Position numbers and translations under genes: made by a program. 64,000 nucleotides of DNA from G963662655 sp963665015 (GTDB lineage Bacteria > Cloacimonadota > Cloacimonadia > Cloacimonadales > JAIOQZ01), in NCBI GenBank assembly GCA_963665015.2, contig CAXXSY010000004.1, positions 372,001 to 436,000 on the forward strand, in the 5' to 3' direction. Position 1 is the first letter of the stretch, and the number at the start of each line of letters is the position of its first letter. Positions 38,333 through 47,054 of this stretch are shown here, in pieces. The notes under the pieces are model-generated. The model did not search any database, was not told the DNA's origin, and worked only from the letters and a program-made list of their open reading frames with translations.

Positions 38333-40897
38333 ATGATACACGACAGATCGAGAATCGAACATATTGAAATTGAGGACGTCCTGAAGAAAGCGTACATGGA
38401 ATACTCCATGAGCGTGATCGTATCCAGGGCGCTACCGGATGCCAGAGATGGTCTGAAACCTTCCCAGCGCCGCATTCTCTACGCGATGAACGAACTCAAC
38501 CTTACGCCCGGACGCGGCTTCCGTAAATGCGCGAAGATCGCCGGCGACACCTCGGGTAACTACCACCCGCACGGCGAGCAGGTGGTCTATCCCACGCTCG
38601 TTCGTATGGCGCAACCGTGGAGCCTGCGCTACCTTCTGGTTGATGGTCAGGGTAACTTCGGTTCCCAGGACGGCGACCCACCCGCGGCGATGCGTTATAC
38701 GGAGGCAAGGCTGCACAGGGCGGCGGTCGATCTGATGTCCGATCTGGACAAGGACACGGTCGATTACCAGGGTAACTACGACGATACACGTAAGGAACCC
38801 AAGGTATTCCCGTCGAAATTCCCCAACCTGGTCTGCAACGGCTCGTCCGGTATCGCGGTCGGTATGGCGACCAACATGGCGCCGCACAATATCAACGAAG
38901 TCTGCGATGGCATCGTGGCGCAGATTGACAACCCCGACATCGAACCGATCGAGCTGCTCCAATATATCAAGGGCCCCGACTTCCCGACCGGCGGATTCGT
39001 CATCGGAAGACAGGGAATCAAGGAATACTTCACCACCGGCCACGGCAAGATAACCTTGCGCGGTAAAGCGGCCATCGAGACCAAGAACAACAACTCCGAG
39101 CAGATCGTCATCACCGAGATTCCCTACCAGCTCAACAAGACGCTCCTCATCGAGCGCATCGTGAAACTGGTCAAGGACAAGCGAATCGACGGCATCTCCG
39201 ATATCCGCGACGAATCCGGACGTCAGGGAATGCGCCTGGTGATCACCATCAAACGCGGATACGAGGGCAACAGCGTCCTAAACAAGCTTTACAAGTTCTC
39301 TCAGCTCCAGGGCACATTCAGCGTGATGAACCGGGCGCTGATCAACGGCGAACCGAAAGTGCTCAGCATGAAACAGATGCTCCAGAGCTACATCGACTTC
39401 CGCCACGACGTGATTGTACGTCGTACCCAGTTCGAGCTGGACAAGGCCGAAAAGCGCCTCCACATCCTCGAAGGTTACCGCATCGCGCTGGACAATATCG
39501 ACGAAGTGATCAAGACCATTCGCGCATCCAAGACCGTTCAGGACGCAAGCGAGAGCCTTCAGAGTAATTTCGGACTGTCCGAAATCCAGGCGAAAGCGAT
39601 CCTGGATATGCGCCTGCAAAAGCTGACCGGACTCGAGCGCGACAAGATTGAGGAAGAATACCAAAATCTGGTTATCACCATCCGTGACCTCAAGGAAATC
39701 CTGGAGAAACGCGAACTACGTATGCAGATCATCAAGGAAGAAGTCGGCGAGATGAAGGCGAAATACGGCGACGACCGTCGTACCATCATCCTCGAAGGCT
39801 CCGGCGATATCGAAACCGAAGACATGATCGCCGACGAGGAGATGGTGGTGACCATCTCGCATGAAGGCTACATCAAACGCTTGCCCATCGACACCTACCG
39901 CAAGCAGGGTCGCGGCGGCAAGGGGCTCTCCGGCTCCAACCTGAAGGATGAGGACTTCATCGAGACCATCTTCGTCGCATCGACCCACTCCTACATCCTC
40001 TTCTTTACCGATCAAGGCATGTGCTACTGGCTCAAAGTGCACAGAATCCCACGCATGGGACGGCTGGCACGCGGCAAGGCGATCGTCAACCTGCTCCAGC
40101 TCAAGGACGAAAAGGTTAAGGCGTTCGTGACGGTGCGCGACTTCAACAACCCGCACTTCATCACCATGGTGACCCGCAACGGTATCATCAAGAAAACCGC
40201 GCTGGAAGCCTATTCCAGACCGCGCGTCAATGGCATTATCGCTATCAAGCTCATCGAGGGCGACGAGCTGATCGACGCCCAGATCACCGAGGGCACCAAT
40301 GACATCATCCTGGCGACCTGGAATGGATTTGCCAACCGCTTCAACGAGCAGGACGCGCGTGCGCTGGGACGCAATTCTCAGGGTGTTCGCGGTATCAGCC
40401 TCAGACCGGACGACCGGGTCGTGGCGATGGTGGTCGTCAAGCGGGAGGGAACGCTGCTCTCCATCAGCGAAAACGGCTATGGCAAGCGCACCGAGATCAG
40501 CAGCTATTCGGTGACCAAGCGCGGCTCCAAGGGCGTGATCACCCTGAAGACGACCGAGCGTAACGGACACCTGGTCTCACTCCTCGAGGTGGTCGATAAC
40601 GACGATCTGATCATCATCACCAAGAACGGCATGATCATCCGGCAGGCGGTCGCCAATATCAGCGTGATCGGACGTAACACGCAGGGCGTCAAGCTCATCG
40701 GACTCAATGATAACGACAAGGTGATCGACGTCTCCCGCATTCAGGCGGAAGAGGAGTACGACGAGGAAGAGGACGAAAACGCAGAACCGGTATCCGAGGA
40801 AGAACTCTACGCCGAGCACGAGGACGAAATCGTGGAATACGACGGCGGAGAAGACGAGGAGATTTCGGAACTCAAGGACGAGGAAGAAGAAGAGTAA
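38333..40897 (+). CDS. gyrA: DNA gyrase subunit A with altered quinolone-determining region
   Basis: 854 residues; breakage-reunion subunit. Catalytic Tyr122 in AAMRYTEARL has exactly the E. coli number. The C-terminal beta-pinwheel contains the GyrA box QGRGGKG (525-531), which separates it from ParC. A strongly acidic tail of ~50 residues ends the protein. In the QRDR the sequence is HPHGEQVVYPTLVR, so residues 83 and 87 are Gln and Pro in place of the Ser and Asp/Glu that hold the quinolone water-metal bridge. RBS GGGGGAGG. No parC/parE in the window. A terminator follows. Confidence 0.97.
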   Translation: MIHDRSRIEHIEIEDVLKKAYMEYSMSVIVSRALPDARDGLKPSQRRILYAMNELNLTPGRGFRKCAKIAGDTSGNYHPHGEQVVYPTLVRMAQPWSLRYLLVDGQGNFGSQDGDPPAAMRYTEARLHRAAVDLMSDLDKDTVDYQGNYDDTRKEPKVFPSKFPNLVCNGSSGIAVGMATNMAPHNINEVCDGIVAQIDNPDIEPIELLQYIKGPDFPTGGFVIGRQGIKEYFTTGHGKITLRGKAAIETKNNNSEQIVITEIPYQLNKTLLIERIVKLVKDKRIDGISDIRDESGRQGMRLVITIKRGYEGNSVLNKLYKFSQLQGTFSVMNRALINGEPKVLSMKQMLQSYIDFRHDVIVRRTQFELDKAEKRLHILEGYRIALDNIDEVIKTIRASKTVQDASESLQSNFGLSEIQAKAILDMRLQKLTGLERDKIEEEYQNLVITIRDLKEILEKRELRMQIIKEEVGEMKAKYGDDRRTIILEGSGDIETEDMIADEEMVVTISHEGYIKRLPIDTYRKQGRGGKGLSGSNLKDEDFIETIFVASTHSYILFFTDQGMCYWLKVHRIPRMGRLARGKAIVNLLQLKDEKVKAFVTVRDFNNPHFITMVTRNGIIKKTALEAYSRPRVNGIIAIKLIEGDELIDAQITEGTNDIILATWNGFANRFNEQDARALGRNSQGVRGISLRPDDRVVAMVVVKREGTLLSISENGYGKRTEISSYSVTKRGSKGVITLKTTERNGHLVSLLEVVDNDDLIIITKNGMIIRQAVANISVIGRNTQGVKLIGLNDNDKVIDVSRIQAEEEYDEEEDENAEPVSEEELYAEHEDEIVEYDGGEDEEISELKDEEEEE

Positions 40898-40918
40898 CCA
40901 ACACACAGAAAAATAGAG

Positions 40919-40952
40919 GCAACCCCGATGCACAAGCTGCGTCGGGGTTTTG
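40919..40952 (+). terminator. Intrinsic terminator after gyrA
   Basis: AACCCCGA (40921-40928) pairs with TCGGGGTT (40942-40949) around a 13-nt loop, followed by a T-rich TTTGCTTT tail. It separates the gyrase operon from the convergent SecB-like gene. Confidence 0.8.
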
Positions 40953-40988
40953 CTTTGCGTGAATTTCTGAAATCCTTAAATCAAAACT

Positions 40989-41399
40989 CTATTCCTGTCC
41001 ATTGATAAGGGCGACAACATTGGTTGGCGGTAGTATTATTGGCTCGATGCCAGACTGTATCGTGATATTATGCACAAATTGCCTTATGAACGGAAACAAC
41101 AGTGCTGGTGCATTGAATTTCAGAAAATGATCCATATCCATATTGAAATGCTCATGGACGACAGAGAATATTCCGACAAAAGTACAACCCAAGGACAGTA
41201 CCAATTCATTTTCCTGATTTTTTACAATAAGCTCCAGACTGAGTATTGCTTGAGCCGTTTCATCTTGCACTGAGTGTTCATATTGGAAGCTGGGCGTTAG
41301 CTCCAAATCCTCGAAAGTGAATTTCGGAATACGCTTGAAACTACATTCCGCTAAAAGGACCTCATCAAAACATATCCCAGGTTGTTTGCTTGTATCCAC
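40989..41399 (-). CDS. SecB-like chaperone
   Basis: 136 residues. The SecB fold is recognisable from the strand pattern and especially the C-terminal block NAPALLFPFIRQFVHNITIQ followed by G-I-E-P-I-I-L-P-P-T-N-V-V-A-L, equivalent to the FPYAREVISDLVxRGGFPPLLL-x-PVNF end of SecB. A GIFSV strand in the middle is also conserved. The start is GTG 41399 overlapping the upstream TAG stop by 1 bp, with GGAG 9 nt before it: tight translational coupling. SecB-like proteins in such operons often act as dedicated chaperones of toxin-antitoxin systems (TAC; CmdTAC), but a general export chaperone is also possible. Confidence 0.8.
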   Translation of the reverse strand: MDTSKQPGICFDEVLLAECSFKRIPKFTFEDLELTPSFQYEHSVQDETAQAILSLELIVKNQENELVLSLGCTFVGIFSVVHEHFNMDMDHFLKFNAPALLFPFIRQFVHNITIQSGIEPIILPPTNVVALINGQE

Positions 41400-41980
41400 T
41401 ATGCTGCTCCAGGTATTTCATTATATTGATTAGCAGTTTGTCTATTTCTGTAATTACCAGTCTTTTCAGCAGAACAATCTACCTTGTTTGCATAGAGCAT
41501 TTCTCCAACAGGCTTGTTATTAATGCTAAAATTCTTAAAGAAATCAGACGACATCTGTTTCGTATCGCCCCTAGTCAACTCGCGAATACAGTTCTTCAAC
41601 GCAAGACCAGCTATGGCAGTGAATTCTTTGTACCGAAACTCGCTTGGGTAACTATCGAAAACAGTTTGAAAACACTTATTGAATGATTTCTCATGCAAAG
41701 CAGTCCACGCTGAATTCACCAAATCAGGAATAATATCTCCTCGTCCGGGTATATCGTAGGAAAAACAGACATTATCAATTTCGTTTTTAACAAACAAGTC
41801 ATAGAAAAGCTCTCCTGAATCTTCAGAAAACCCAGGAGACCCAATGACATCATTTTCTTCATTATGGCATATATCAATGAAATCATCCTCATGATATCTA
41901 ACCCATATCGCTACATTGGGGTATTTTCTCTCTATTGCTTCGATAAATGCTCGAACCAATTCTTTCTCCGTCTTTTTCAT
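41399..41980 (-). CDS. Unknown protein, middle gene of HEPN/SecB-like operon
   Basis: 193 residues from ATG 41980, which overlaps the stop of the HEPN-like gene (ATGA) and has GGGAGA 4 nt upstream; an in-frame start four codons earlier is less well placed. Not recognised. The N-terminal third looks alpha/beta (VRAFIEAIERKYPNVAIWVR, DDFIDICHNEEN), the middle is helical, and the C-terminal ~25 residues are polar and look disordered (SAEKTGNYRNRQTANQYNEI). There is no helix-turn-helix, no nucleotidyltransferase GSxxxG motif, no signal peptide. Its position suggests the antitoxin or second toxin component; the tail could be a chaperone-addiction segment (inference). Confidence 0.7.
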   Translation of the reverse strand: MKKTEKELVRAFIEAIERKYPNVAIWVRYHEDDFIDICHNEENDVIGSPGFSEDSGELFYDLFVKNEIDNVCFSYDIPGRGDIIPDLVNSAWTALHEKSFNKCFQTVFDSYPSEFRYKEFTAIAGLALKNCIRELTRGDTKQMSSDFFKNFSINNKPVGEMLYANKVDCSAEKTGNYRNRQTANQYNEIPGAA

Positions 41981-42393
41981 TCTGTCTCCCAAGGTTCCTT
42001 TTCAATTATCGACGCACTTTTTAGAAACGCGACAAAATTGTCAAAATTTTTGCAAAACACCTTGAAATCGTCTTTGGTCAATAATCTATTCCCTTCATAA
42101 TCTGCTTGATGTCTATCTTTTTTCAGTTTATCCCAAATATGAATACCTCTATGGTATTGTCGGGGTATATCATTTGTCTTACAATAGTCCGTTAGTATTC
42201 CCTTTGCTCGCGTGTGTAAATAGGTATTACCTTTTTCAGGATAATATAATCCCATTTCCATCAGTTTACTTTTCAATAACTGGTAAATGGAATAGTATCG
42301 ACGACTGACAGCAACATCATAATGGTTTTGCTGATGAGCTAATTCACTTATCTGGAAATTTTGGCAAGCCTTCTTTTCAAGCACAACAAGCAT
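41977..42393 (-). CDS. HEPN-domain-like protein (UPF0332-type), candidate toxin
   Basis: 138 residues from ATG 42393, which has GGGAG 5 nt upstream and lies ~30 nt past a good promoter. A longer open frame to 42522 would run through that promoter, so I reject it. The sequence follows the HEPN pattern: LEKKACQNFQISELA, then HYDVAVSRRYYSIYQLLKSK (compare A-V-S-R-A-Y-Y-A-x-x-x), a THTRAKGIL segment and a terminal KKDRHQADYEGN (compare LRxKADY) with a final helix. A possible R-x6-H (RQYHRGIH) resembles the RNase motif of HEPN toxins, but its placement is unproven. It overlaps the next gene by 4 bp. Confidence 0.65.
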   Translation of the reverse strand: MLVVLEKKACQNFQISELAHQQNHYDVAVSRRYYSIYQLLKSKLMEMGLYYPEKGNTYLHTRAKGILTDYCKTNDIPRQYHRGIHIWDKLKKDRHQADYEGNRLLTKDDFKVFCKNFDNFVAFLKSASIIEKEPWETE

Positions 42394-42422
42394 TAATACT
42401 CCCATCATACAAAATGATGATC

Positions 42423-42452
42423 GATATAGAGTATTTATATGGCAATTGTCAA
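42423..42452 (-). promoter_or_regulatory. Promoter of the HEPN/unknown/SecB-like operon
   Basis: On the minus strand, TTGACA (42452-42447) and TATATC (42428-42423) are separated by 18 bp. Transcription would start near 42415, about 20 nt before the ATG at 42393. The promoter falls inside the longer open frame and decides the start of the HEPN-like gene. Confidence 0.65.
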
Positions 42453-42562
42453 GTACTTTATCGTGTCCGTTGAAATACACTGGCCTGCGAAAGCAACCAT
42501 CACACTTTCCCATCTTAATCACTTTCGCTTAAGATTCAACGTAGCACAACCACTACTACCGT

Positions 42563-42937
42563 TCACACCGGTTCGATGTCTTCGGTGCGGTCGGAGAGGG
42601 CTTGCAGAATGGAAGCGTGGAGGCTGTCGGGATTGGTAAGCCAGCGTGTGGCGTATTCGGGGAAGGCGGGAGTCGGCTCGTCCTTTTCGAGGCTGTCGTT
42701 GATGGACAGTCGGAAGGAAGGCGGAAGCGCCGGCTCGATGGTTCCGAATCGGTTGCCCAACAGCATGGACTCGAGATTCTCCTCGATCCAGATGTCCAGG
42801 GGTGCGAGTTTGGCGTCGGCCTCCAGCGCTTGATGAAAGATATCCGCATCAAACTGCGTGCTGTCCAGCGATACCATCAGATCGAAGAAGAGCCGATCGA
42901 CCGGAAGGGAGATATCGACGCGGAATTTCCGTCTCAT
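42563..42937 (-). CDS. Small protein of unknown function in the nrd operon
   Basis: 124 residues; GGTGAG about 8 nt before ATG. Cytoplasmic by composition, acidic, without cysteine motifs. It starts 7 bp after nrdG, so it is probably the last gene of nrdD-nrdG-X. The N-terminus (MRRKFRVDISLPVDRLFFDL) is followed by Asp/Glu-rich helices and an FPEYATRWLTNPDSLHASIL segment. Not recognised; a role with the reductase is only suggested by position. Confidence 0.65.
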   Translation of the reverse strand: MRRKFRVDISLPVDRLFFDLMVSLDSTQFDADIFHQALEADAKLAPLDIWIEENLESMLLGNRFGTIEPALPPSFRLSINDSLEKDEPTPAFPEYATRWLTNPDSLHASILQALSDRTEDIEPV

Positions 42938-42944
42938 GTCATTC

Positions 42945-43625
42945 TCACCGGATCATGAATTCCTCGAAGTACGAGGAACCGTAGTCGCGCAGCAGTTGAA
43001 CCGACGACTCGTCGAAGGGCTTCATGATGGTGTCGTCGAGCGTCTGGGTCGGGTTGAAATTCTGGATGATATAGCGTTTGACTCCCCTGAGCATGGCGAT
43101 GATCTCTTTCACGTCGTCCGAATCGAGCAGCATATCCACGACGGTGGTTCGGAACTCGTAGTCGATGTCCGAATTGCGGATTAGATCGATGCTCATGGCT
43201 ATCTTGTCGATATCGACCTTCGCGCCGGTGAGCAGTTCATATTTGTGCAGCGGCGCCTTGATGTCCATGGCGATATAATCGATCAGCCTGTGTTCGAGCA
43301 GCTTGAAGATCATGCCTGGATTGGTGCCGTTGGTGTCGAGCTTGACCAGGAATCCCATGGCCTTGATCTCGCGTATGAAGCCGGGCAGTTCGAGATGAAG
43401 GGTCGGTTCGCCACCGGTGATCACCACCGCGTCGAGTTTTCCTCTTCGTTTATGGAGCGTCGCCAGGATGTCTTCCTTTTTGTAGGGATCGACGAGCCGG
43501 CAGCCGCTGACCAGTTCCGGGTTGTGGCAATAGGGGCAGCGGAAATTGCATCCGCGGGTGAATACGATGGCGCAGAGCTTGTCCTGATAATCGAGCATGG
43601 AGAAACTCTGGAATCCGCCGATCAT
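42945..43625 (-). CDS. nrdG: Anaerobic ribonucleotide reductase activase (radical SAM)
   Basis: 226 residues from ATG 43625, which overlaps the nrdD stop (ATGA). It generates the glycyl radical in NrdD. The radical-SAM cluster motif CNFRCPYC (CxxxCxxC) follows the start MIGGFQSFSMLDY, and the GGE motif (VITGGEPTLH) and SAM-binding DTNGTNP segment follow. This N-terminus is that of the longer NrdG/PflA-like activases rather than the ~155-residue E. coli form. In-frame sequence upstream of 43625 lies inside nrdD and is rejected. Confidence 0.93.
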   Translation of the reverse strand: MIGGFQSFSMLDYQDKLCAIVFTRGCNFRCPYCHNPELVSGCRLVDPYKKEDILATLHKRRGKLDAVVITGGEPTLHLELPGFIREIKAMGFLVKLDTNGTNPGMIFKLLEHRLIDYIAMDIKAPLHKYELLTGAKVDIDKIAMSIDLIRNSDIDYEFRTTVVDMLLDSDDVKEIIAMLRGVKRYIIQNFNPTQTLDDTIMKPFDESSVQLLRDYGSSYFEEFMIR

Positions 43626-45724
43626 GCCTTTTGCTCCTTGATAAGGAAGGTCTTGCGCTCCTGGAATTCCGCTTTCTTGCCGTCGTTCCATTGCGAAACG
43701 GGGCGCAGATAACCGGTCACGCGGGAGTATATCTCGCAAGGACGGTTGCACTGCGGGCAGGTGGCATGTTCGCCGGCGATGTAGCCGTGCTGGGAACATA
43801 CGCTGAAGGTGGGTGTGAAGGTGAAGTAGGGCAACCGGTAGTTGTTGCATATCTTCTCAACGAGGTTGCGCACGGTCTGGTAGTTGTGCAGCCTCTCGCC
43901 GCCGAAGATGTGCAGCACGGTACCGCCGGTGTAGCGGGTCTGGATGCCGTCCTGTTTATCGAGTGCTTCGAAGACGTCGTCGGAGTAGTTGACCGGGAGT
44001 TGGGTCGAATTGGTGTAGAACGGTTCCGCGCCGCTTTGCACCGCCGATTCGTTGGCGACGATGATGTTGTCGAAGCGCTTCTTGTCGATCCGTGCGAGGC
44101 GGTAGCTGGTACCTTCCGCAGGCGTCGCCTCAAGGTTGTAGTTGTTGCCGGTCTCTTCCTGATACTGGATCAGCCGGTCGCGCATGTAGTCCATGACCCG
44201 TTCGGCGAATCCGGTTCCCTCGTCGGTTCCGATATCGACACCGAGGAGGTTCAGGCAAGCTTCGTTCACGCCGATCAGTCCGATGGTGGAGAAGTGGTTT
44301 TTCCAATACTGGCCGAAGCGTTCGAAAATCTTGGCGAGATAGAATTTCGTGTAGGGGTAAAGCCCGTTCTGGGTGAATTTCTCCAGCACTTTCCGCTTGA
44401 TTTCGAGGCTTTGTTTTGCGACGTCCATTCTGCGCGAGAGCATTTCCATGAACTCGTCTTCGTTCTTTGCCAGATAGGCGATACGCGGCATGTTGATGGT
44501 GACCACGCCGATGGAGCCGGTCAGCGGATTCGCGCCGAACAGACCGCCGCCGCGCGCTTCGAGTTTGCGCGTGTCCAGTCGCAGACGGCAGCACATCGAA
44601 CGGGCGTCCTCGGGGTCCATGTCCGAATTGATGAAGTTCGAGAAATAGGGGATGCCGTACTTCGCGGTGGCTTCCCAGAGTGCGCGCACGATGTCGCTTT
44701 CCCAGTCGAAATCCTTCGTGATGTTGTAGGTGGGGATCGGGAAGGTGAAGACGCGCCCCTTGGCGTCACCCTCGCTCATCACCTCGAGGAAGCTGCGGTT
44801 GATCATGTCCATCTCGTTCTGGAAATCGGCGTAGGTCTCCTTCTGCGGGACGCCGCCGACGATCACGGCCTGATCGCGGTAGAGCTTCGGGGGGGTGAGG
44901 TCCATGGTGATGTTGGTGAACGGCGTCTGGAATCCGACGCGCGTGGGTACGTTGATGTTGAAGATGAACTCCTGCATCGCCTGCTTGACTTCCTGATAGG
45001 TCAGGTTGTCGTAGCGGATGAACGGCGCCAGCAGCGTGTCGAAGCTCGAGAACGCCTGCGCGCCTGCCGCTTCACCCTGAAGCGTGTAGAAGAAGTTCAC
45101 GATCTGGCCCAGGATACTACGGAAGTGCTTCGCCGGCTTGCTCTCGACCTTGCCGGACGCGCCCTTGAAGCCGGTGACCAGGAGGTCCATGAGGTCCCAG
45201 CCCACGCAATAAACGGATATCTGACCGAGGTCGTGGATATGAACGTCGCCGTCGTTGTGAACCTCTTTGATCTGAGGCGGATAGACCTTGTTGAGCCAGT
45301 ACATCTTGCTGATGTCGGAGGCGATGTAGTTGTTGAGCCCCTGCAACGAATACGCCATATTGCTGTTTTCGCGCACCTGCCAGTCCAGCTTTTCGAGGTA
45401 CTGGTCGATCAGGTTGACGTTGGAGCGCGATACGATCTCGCGGATTTTGGCGTGCTGATCGCGGTAGATGATGTAGCCCTTGGCGGTTTTCTTGTAGGGC
45501 GAGGCGAGCAGTACGTCTTCGACGATGTCCTGCACCTGCTCGACGGATGGGATGTCGTTGCGAACGACCTGCATGGTCAGATTCATGACCCGCAGCGTTA
45601 GTTTCTGAGCGATTTCGAGATCGAACTCACCGGACGCCTGACCGGCTTTCAGGATGGCGCTGGTGATTTTTTCAGCGTCAAACGGTACAACTTGCGAATT
45701 CCTTTTTCGGATTTTCTGGAACAT
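43622..45724 (-). CDS. nrdD: Anaerobic ribonucleoside-triphosphate reductase
   Basis: 700 residues from ATG 45724 (GGGGGT RBS); an in-frame TTG-type start six codons earlier is less likely. An N-terminal ATP-cone (KRNSQVVPFDAEKITSAILK) for allosteric control is followed by the glycyl-radical barrel (VGFQTPFTNITMDL, CRLRLDTR). The C-terminus has the zinc-ribbon cysteines (CSQHGYIAGEHATCPQCNRPC) and the glycyl radical segment RVTGYLRPVSQWNDGKKAEF. It makes dNTPs without oxygen, which supports an anaerobic host. Next gene nrdG overlaps by 4 bp. Confidence 0.95.
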   Translation of the reverse strand: MFQKIRKRNSQVVPFDAEKITSAILKAGQASGEFDLEIAQKLTLRVMNLTMQVVRNDIPSVEQVQDIVEDVLLASPYKKTAKGYIIYRDQHAKIREIVSRSNVNLIDQYLEKLDWQVRENSNMAYSLQGLNNYIASDISKMYWLNKVYPPQIKEVHNDGDVHIHDLGQISVYCVGWDLMDLLVTGFKGASGKVESKPAKHFRSILGQIVNFFYTLQGEAAGAQAFSSFDTLLAPFIRYDNLTYQEVKQAMQEFIFNINVPTRVGFQTPFTNITMDLTPPKLYRDQAVIVGGVPQKETYADFQNEMDMINRSFLEVMSEGDAKGRVFTFPIPTYNITKDFDWESDIVRALWEATAKYGIPYFSNFINSDMDPEDARSMCCRLRLDTRKLEARGGGLFGANPLTGSIGVVTINMPRIAYLAKNEDEFMEMLSRRMDVAKQSLEIKRKVLEKFTQNGLYPYTKFYLAKIFERFGQYWKNHFSTIGLIGVNEACLNLLGVDIGTDEGTGFAERVMDYMRDRLIQYQEETGNNYNLEATPAEGTSYRLARIDKKRFDNIIVANESAVQSGAEPFYTNSTQLPVNYSDDVFEALDKQDGIQTRYTGGTVLHIFGGERLHNYQTVRNLVEKICNNYRLPYFTFTPTFSVCSQHGYIAGEHATCPQCNRPCEIYSRVTGYLRPVSQWNDGKKAEFQERKTFLIKEQKA

Positions 45725-46018
45725 TAGACCCCCGCGAAGCAAAATCTATATTATAACTTTCTTTATATCAATATGTTACGAGACGATTTCGCATTTTTTC
45801 AAATTGATTCCCGTCGAATCTTAATACTTAAATTGAAAAGAGTTATGAATTCTGTCAAGCTCGAAAAAAATCGACGTTCCAATCTCAATACTCGAATCGC
45901 CAGAATATCCTTATCCAAAGGTGATTTGTCAGCCGGAATTATTTTTTCAATCTCAATCGATCGCCAAAATTAATATGGAAGCGGGCTGAAAATTGCCGGA
46001 ATGCTCGGGATTCATTTG

Positions 46019-46867
46019 TTAAGTTGTAATATATTTTATTTCAGCCAGTTCTGGCTTCTCGGAAGAAACAAGAATAATCGTCAGATCGTCGGAATCGCTC
46101 GCCGCCTGAAAGCTCCAGGTCTCTCCAATCTGCTCACGCCAACTCCCCGTCAGCCTCGTCGATTCGTGGACGTGACCGTGGAAGGTGATCCGCGGCTGCT
46201 TTTGCCGGATGAACCCCATGATCGCGATGCTGCCCACGTGCACATCGAGCGGTGCGTAATCGACCATCATGCCGTCCAGCGGCGCGCGATCAAGGCATGT
46301 CTTGTACGGCGGACTGTGGAAGACCATGATCGAACGCTCGGGATCGAAGTTGTGCGTCAACCGTTGCAAGTCCTCCTTGATGGTGCCGTAGCGAACTTCG
46401 ATCGGGTTCACCTCGACCGAGCGCATCCCCTCTTCCGGCGACACGCAACCCGGATCGACAAAGCGCGAGACGTCGTACTTCTCCCAGTCCTTCGACCGGA
46501 ACGGCGTCGGCGGCACGAAGCTGTAGCCGTAGATGTCGTACGATTCCAGAACGATCTTGCGATTATGTGCGTACGTCCAGAGTCCGCGCTTTTCCAGTTC
46601 GATCATGTCCTCTTCGTTGACGCGCGGATCGTCGTTACCCAGGATCACGAAGATGCCGGGATAGCGCTCTCCGAGCTGCGCTTTCAGACCCGCCAGGCAT
46701 TCGCCGATATAGTCGAGGATGAAGTTGTCGCCCCGGAACGGATGGTGCCAGCCGGGTAGCAGATCACCCGCGATGCAGAGAATTTCGGGCTGTTCATCCG
46801 CAAGCGCACCGAACAGCGCTTCGTATTTTTTCTGATTGCCGTGAAGATCGGAAACGCACCAGATCAT
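46019..46867 (-). CDS. Metallophosphoesterase
   Basis: 282 residues. Calcineurin-like phosphoesterase with the five metal motifs: SDLHG (8-10 region), IAGDLLPGWH, VILGNDDPR, a mid-protein FHSPPY and the C-terminal FHGHVHEST. The substrate is not predictable; close in layout to the YfcE/icc-like family but longer, with an insertion between the GND and FHSPPY motifs. A monocistronic gene; the 294-bp gap to nrdD is AT-rich with no gene seen. Confidence 0.9.
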   Translation of the reverse strand: MIWCVSDLHGNQKKYEALFGALADEQPEILCIAGDLLPGWHHPFRGDNFILDYIGECLAGLKAQLGERYPGIFVILGNDDPRVNEEDMIELEKRGLWTYAHNRKIVLESYDIYGYSFVPPTPFRSKDWEKYDVSRFVDPGCVSPEEGMRSVEVNPIEVRYGTIKEDLQRLTHNFDPERSIMVFHSPPYKTCLDRAPLDGMMVDYAPLDVHVGSIAIMGFIRQKQPRITFHGHVHESTRLTGSWREQIGETWSFQAASDSDDLTIILVSSEKPELAEIKYITT

Positions 46868-47054
46868 CGTCCTGCTCCTGTGTATGAAATCAAGACCATA
46901 GATTGTAATCGAACCGAAGCCGTCAACAAAAGAACCCGCTGTAGAAATCTGCGCACCGATCGTCGAAATATCTACAGTAATCGCAAGATGATAATCCGTA
47001 CTGCAAGATCATTACTGTCTGTGTTATCGTAAGTTAGGAAAAATGTTAGGTCTG

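Noticed and set aside
42394..42522. N-terminal extension of the HEPN-like gene with Cys/His residues (KCDGCFRRP...NCH) that could look like a zinc finger
   Set aside because: A good promoter (TTGACA, 18 bp, TATATC) lies within it and a GGGAG ribosome-binding site precedes the internal ATG at 42393, so the extension is probably not translated.
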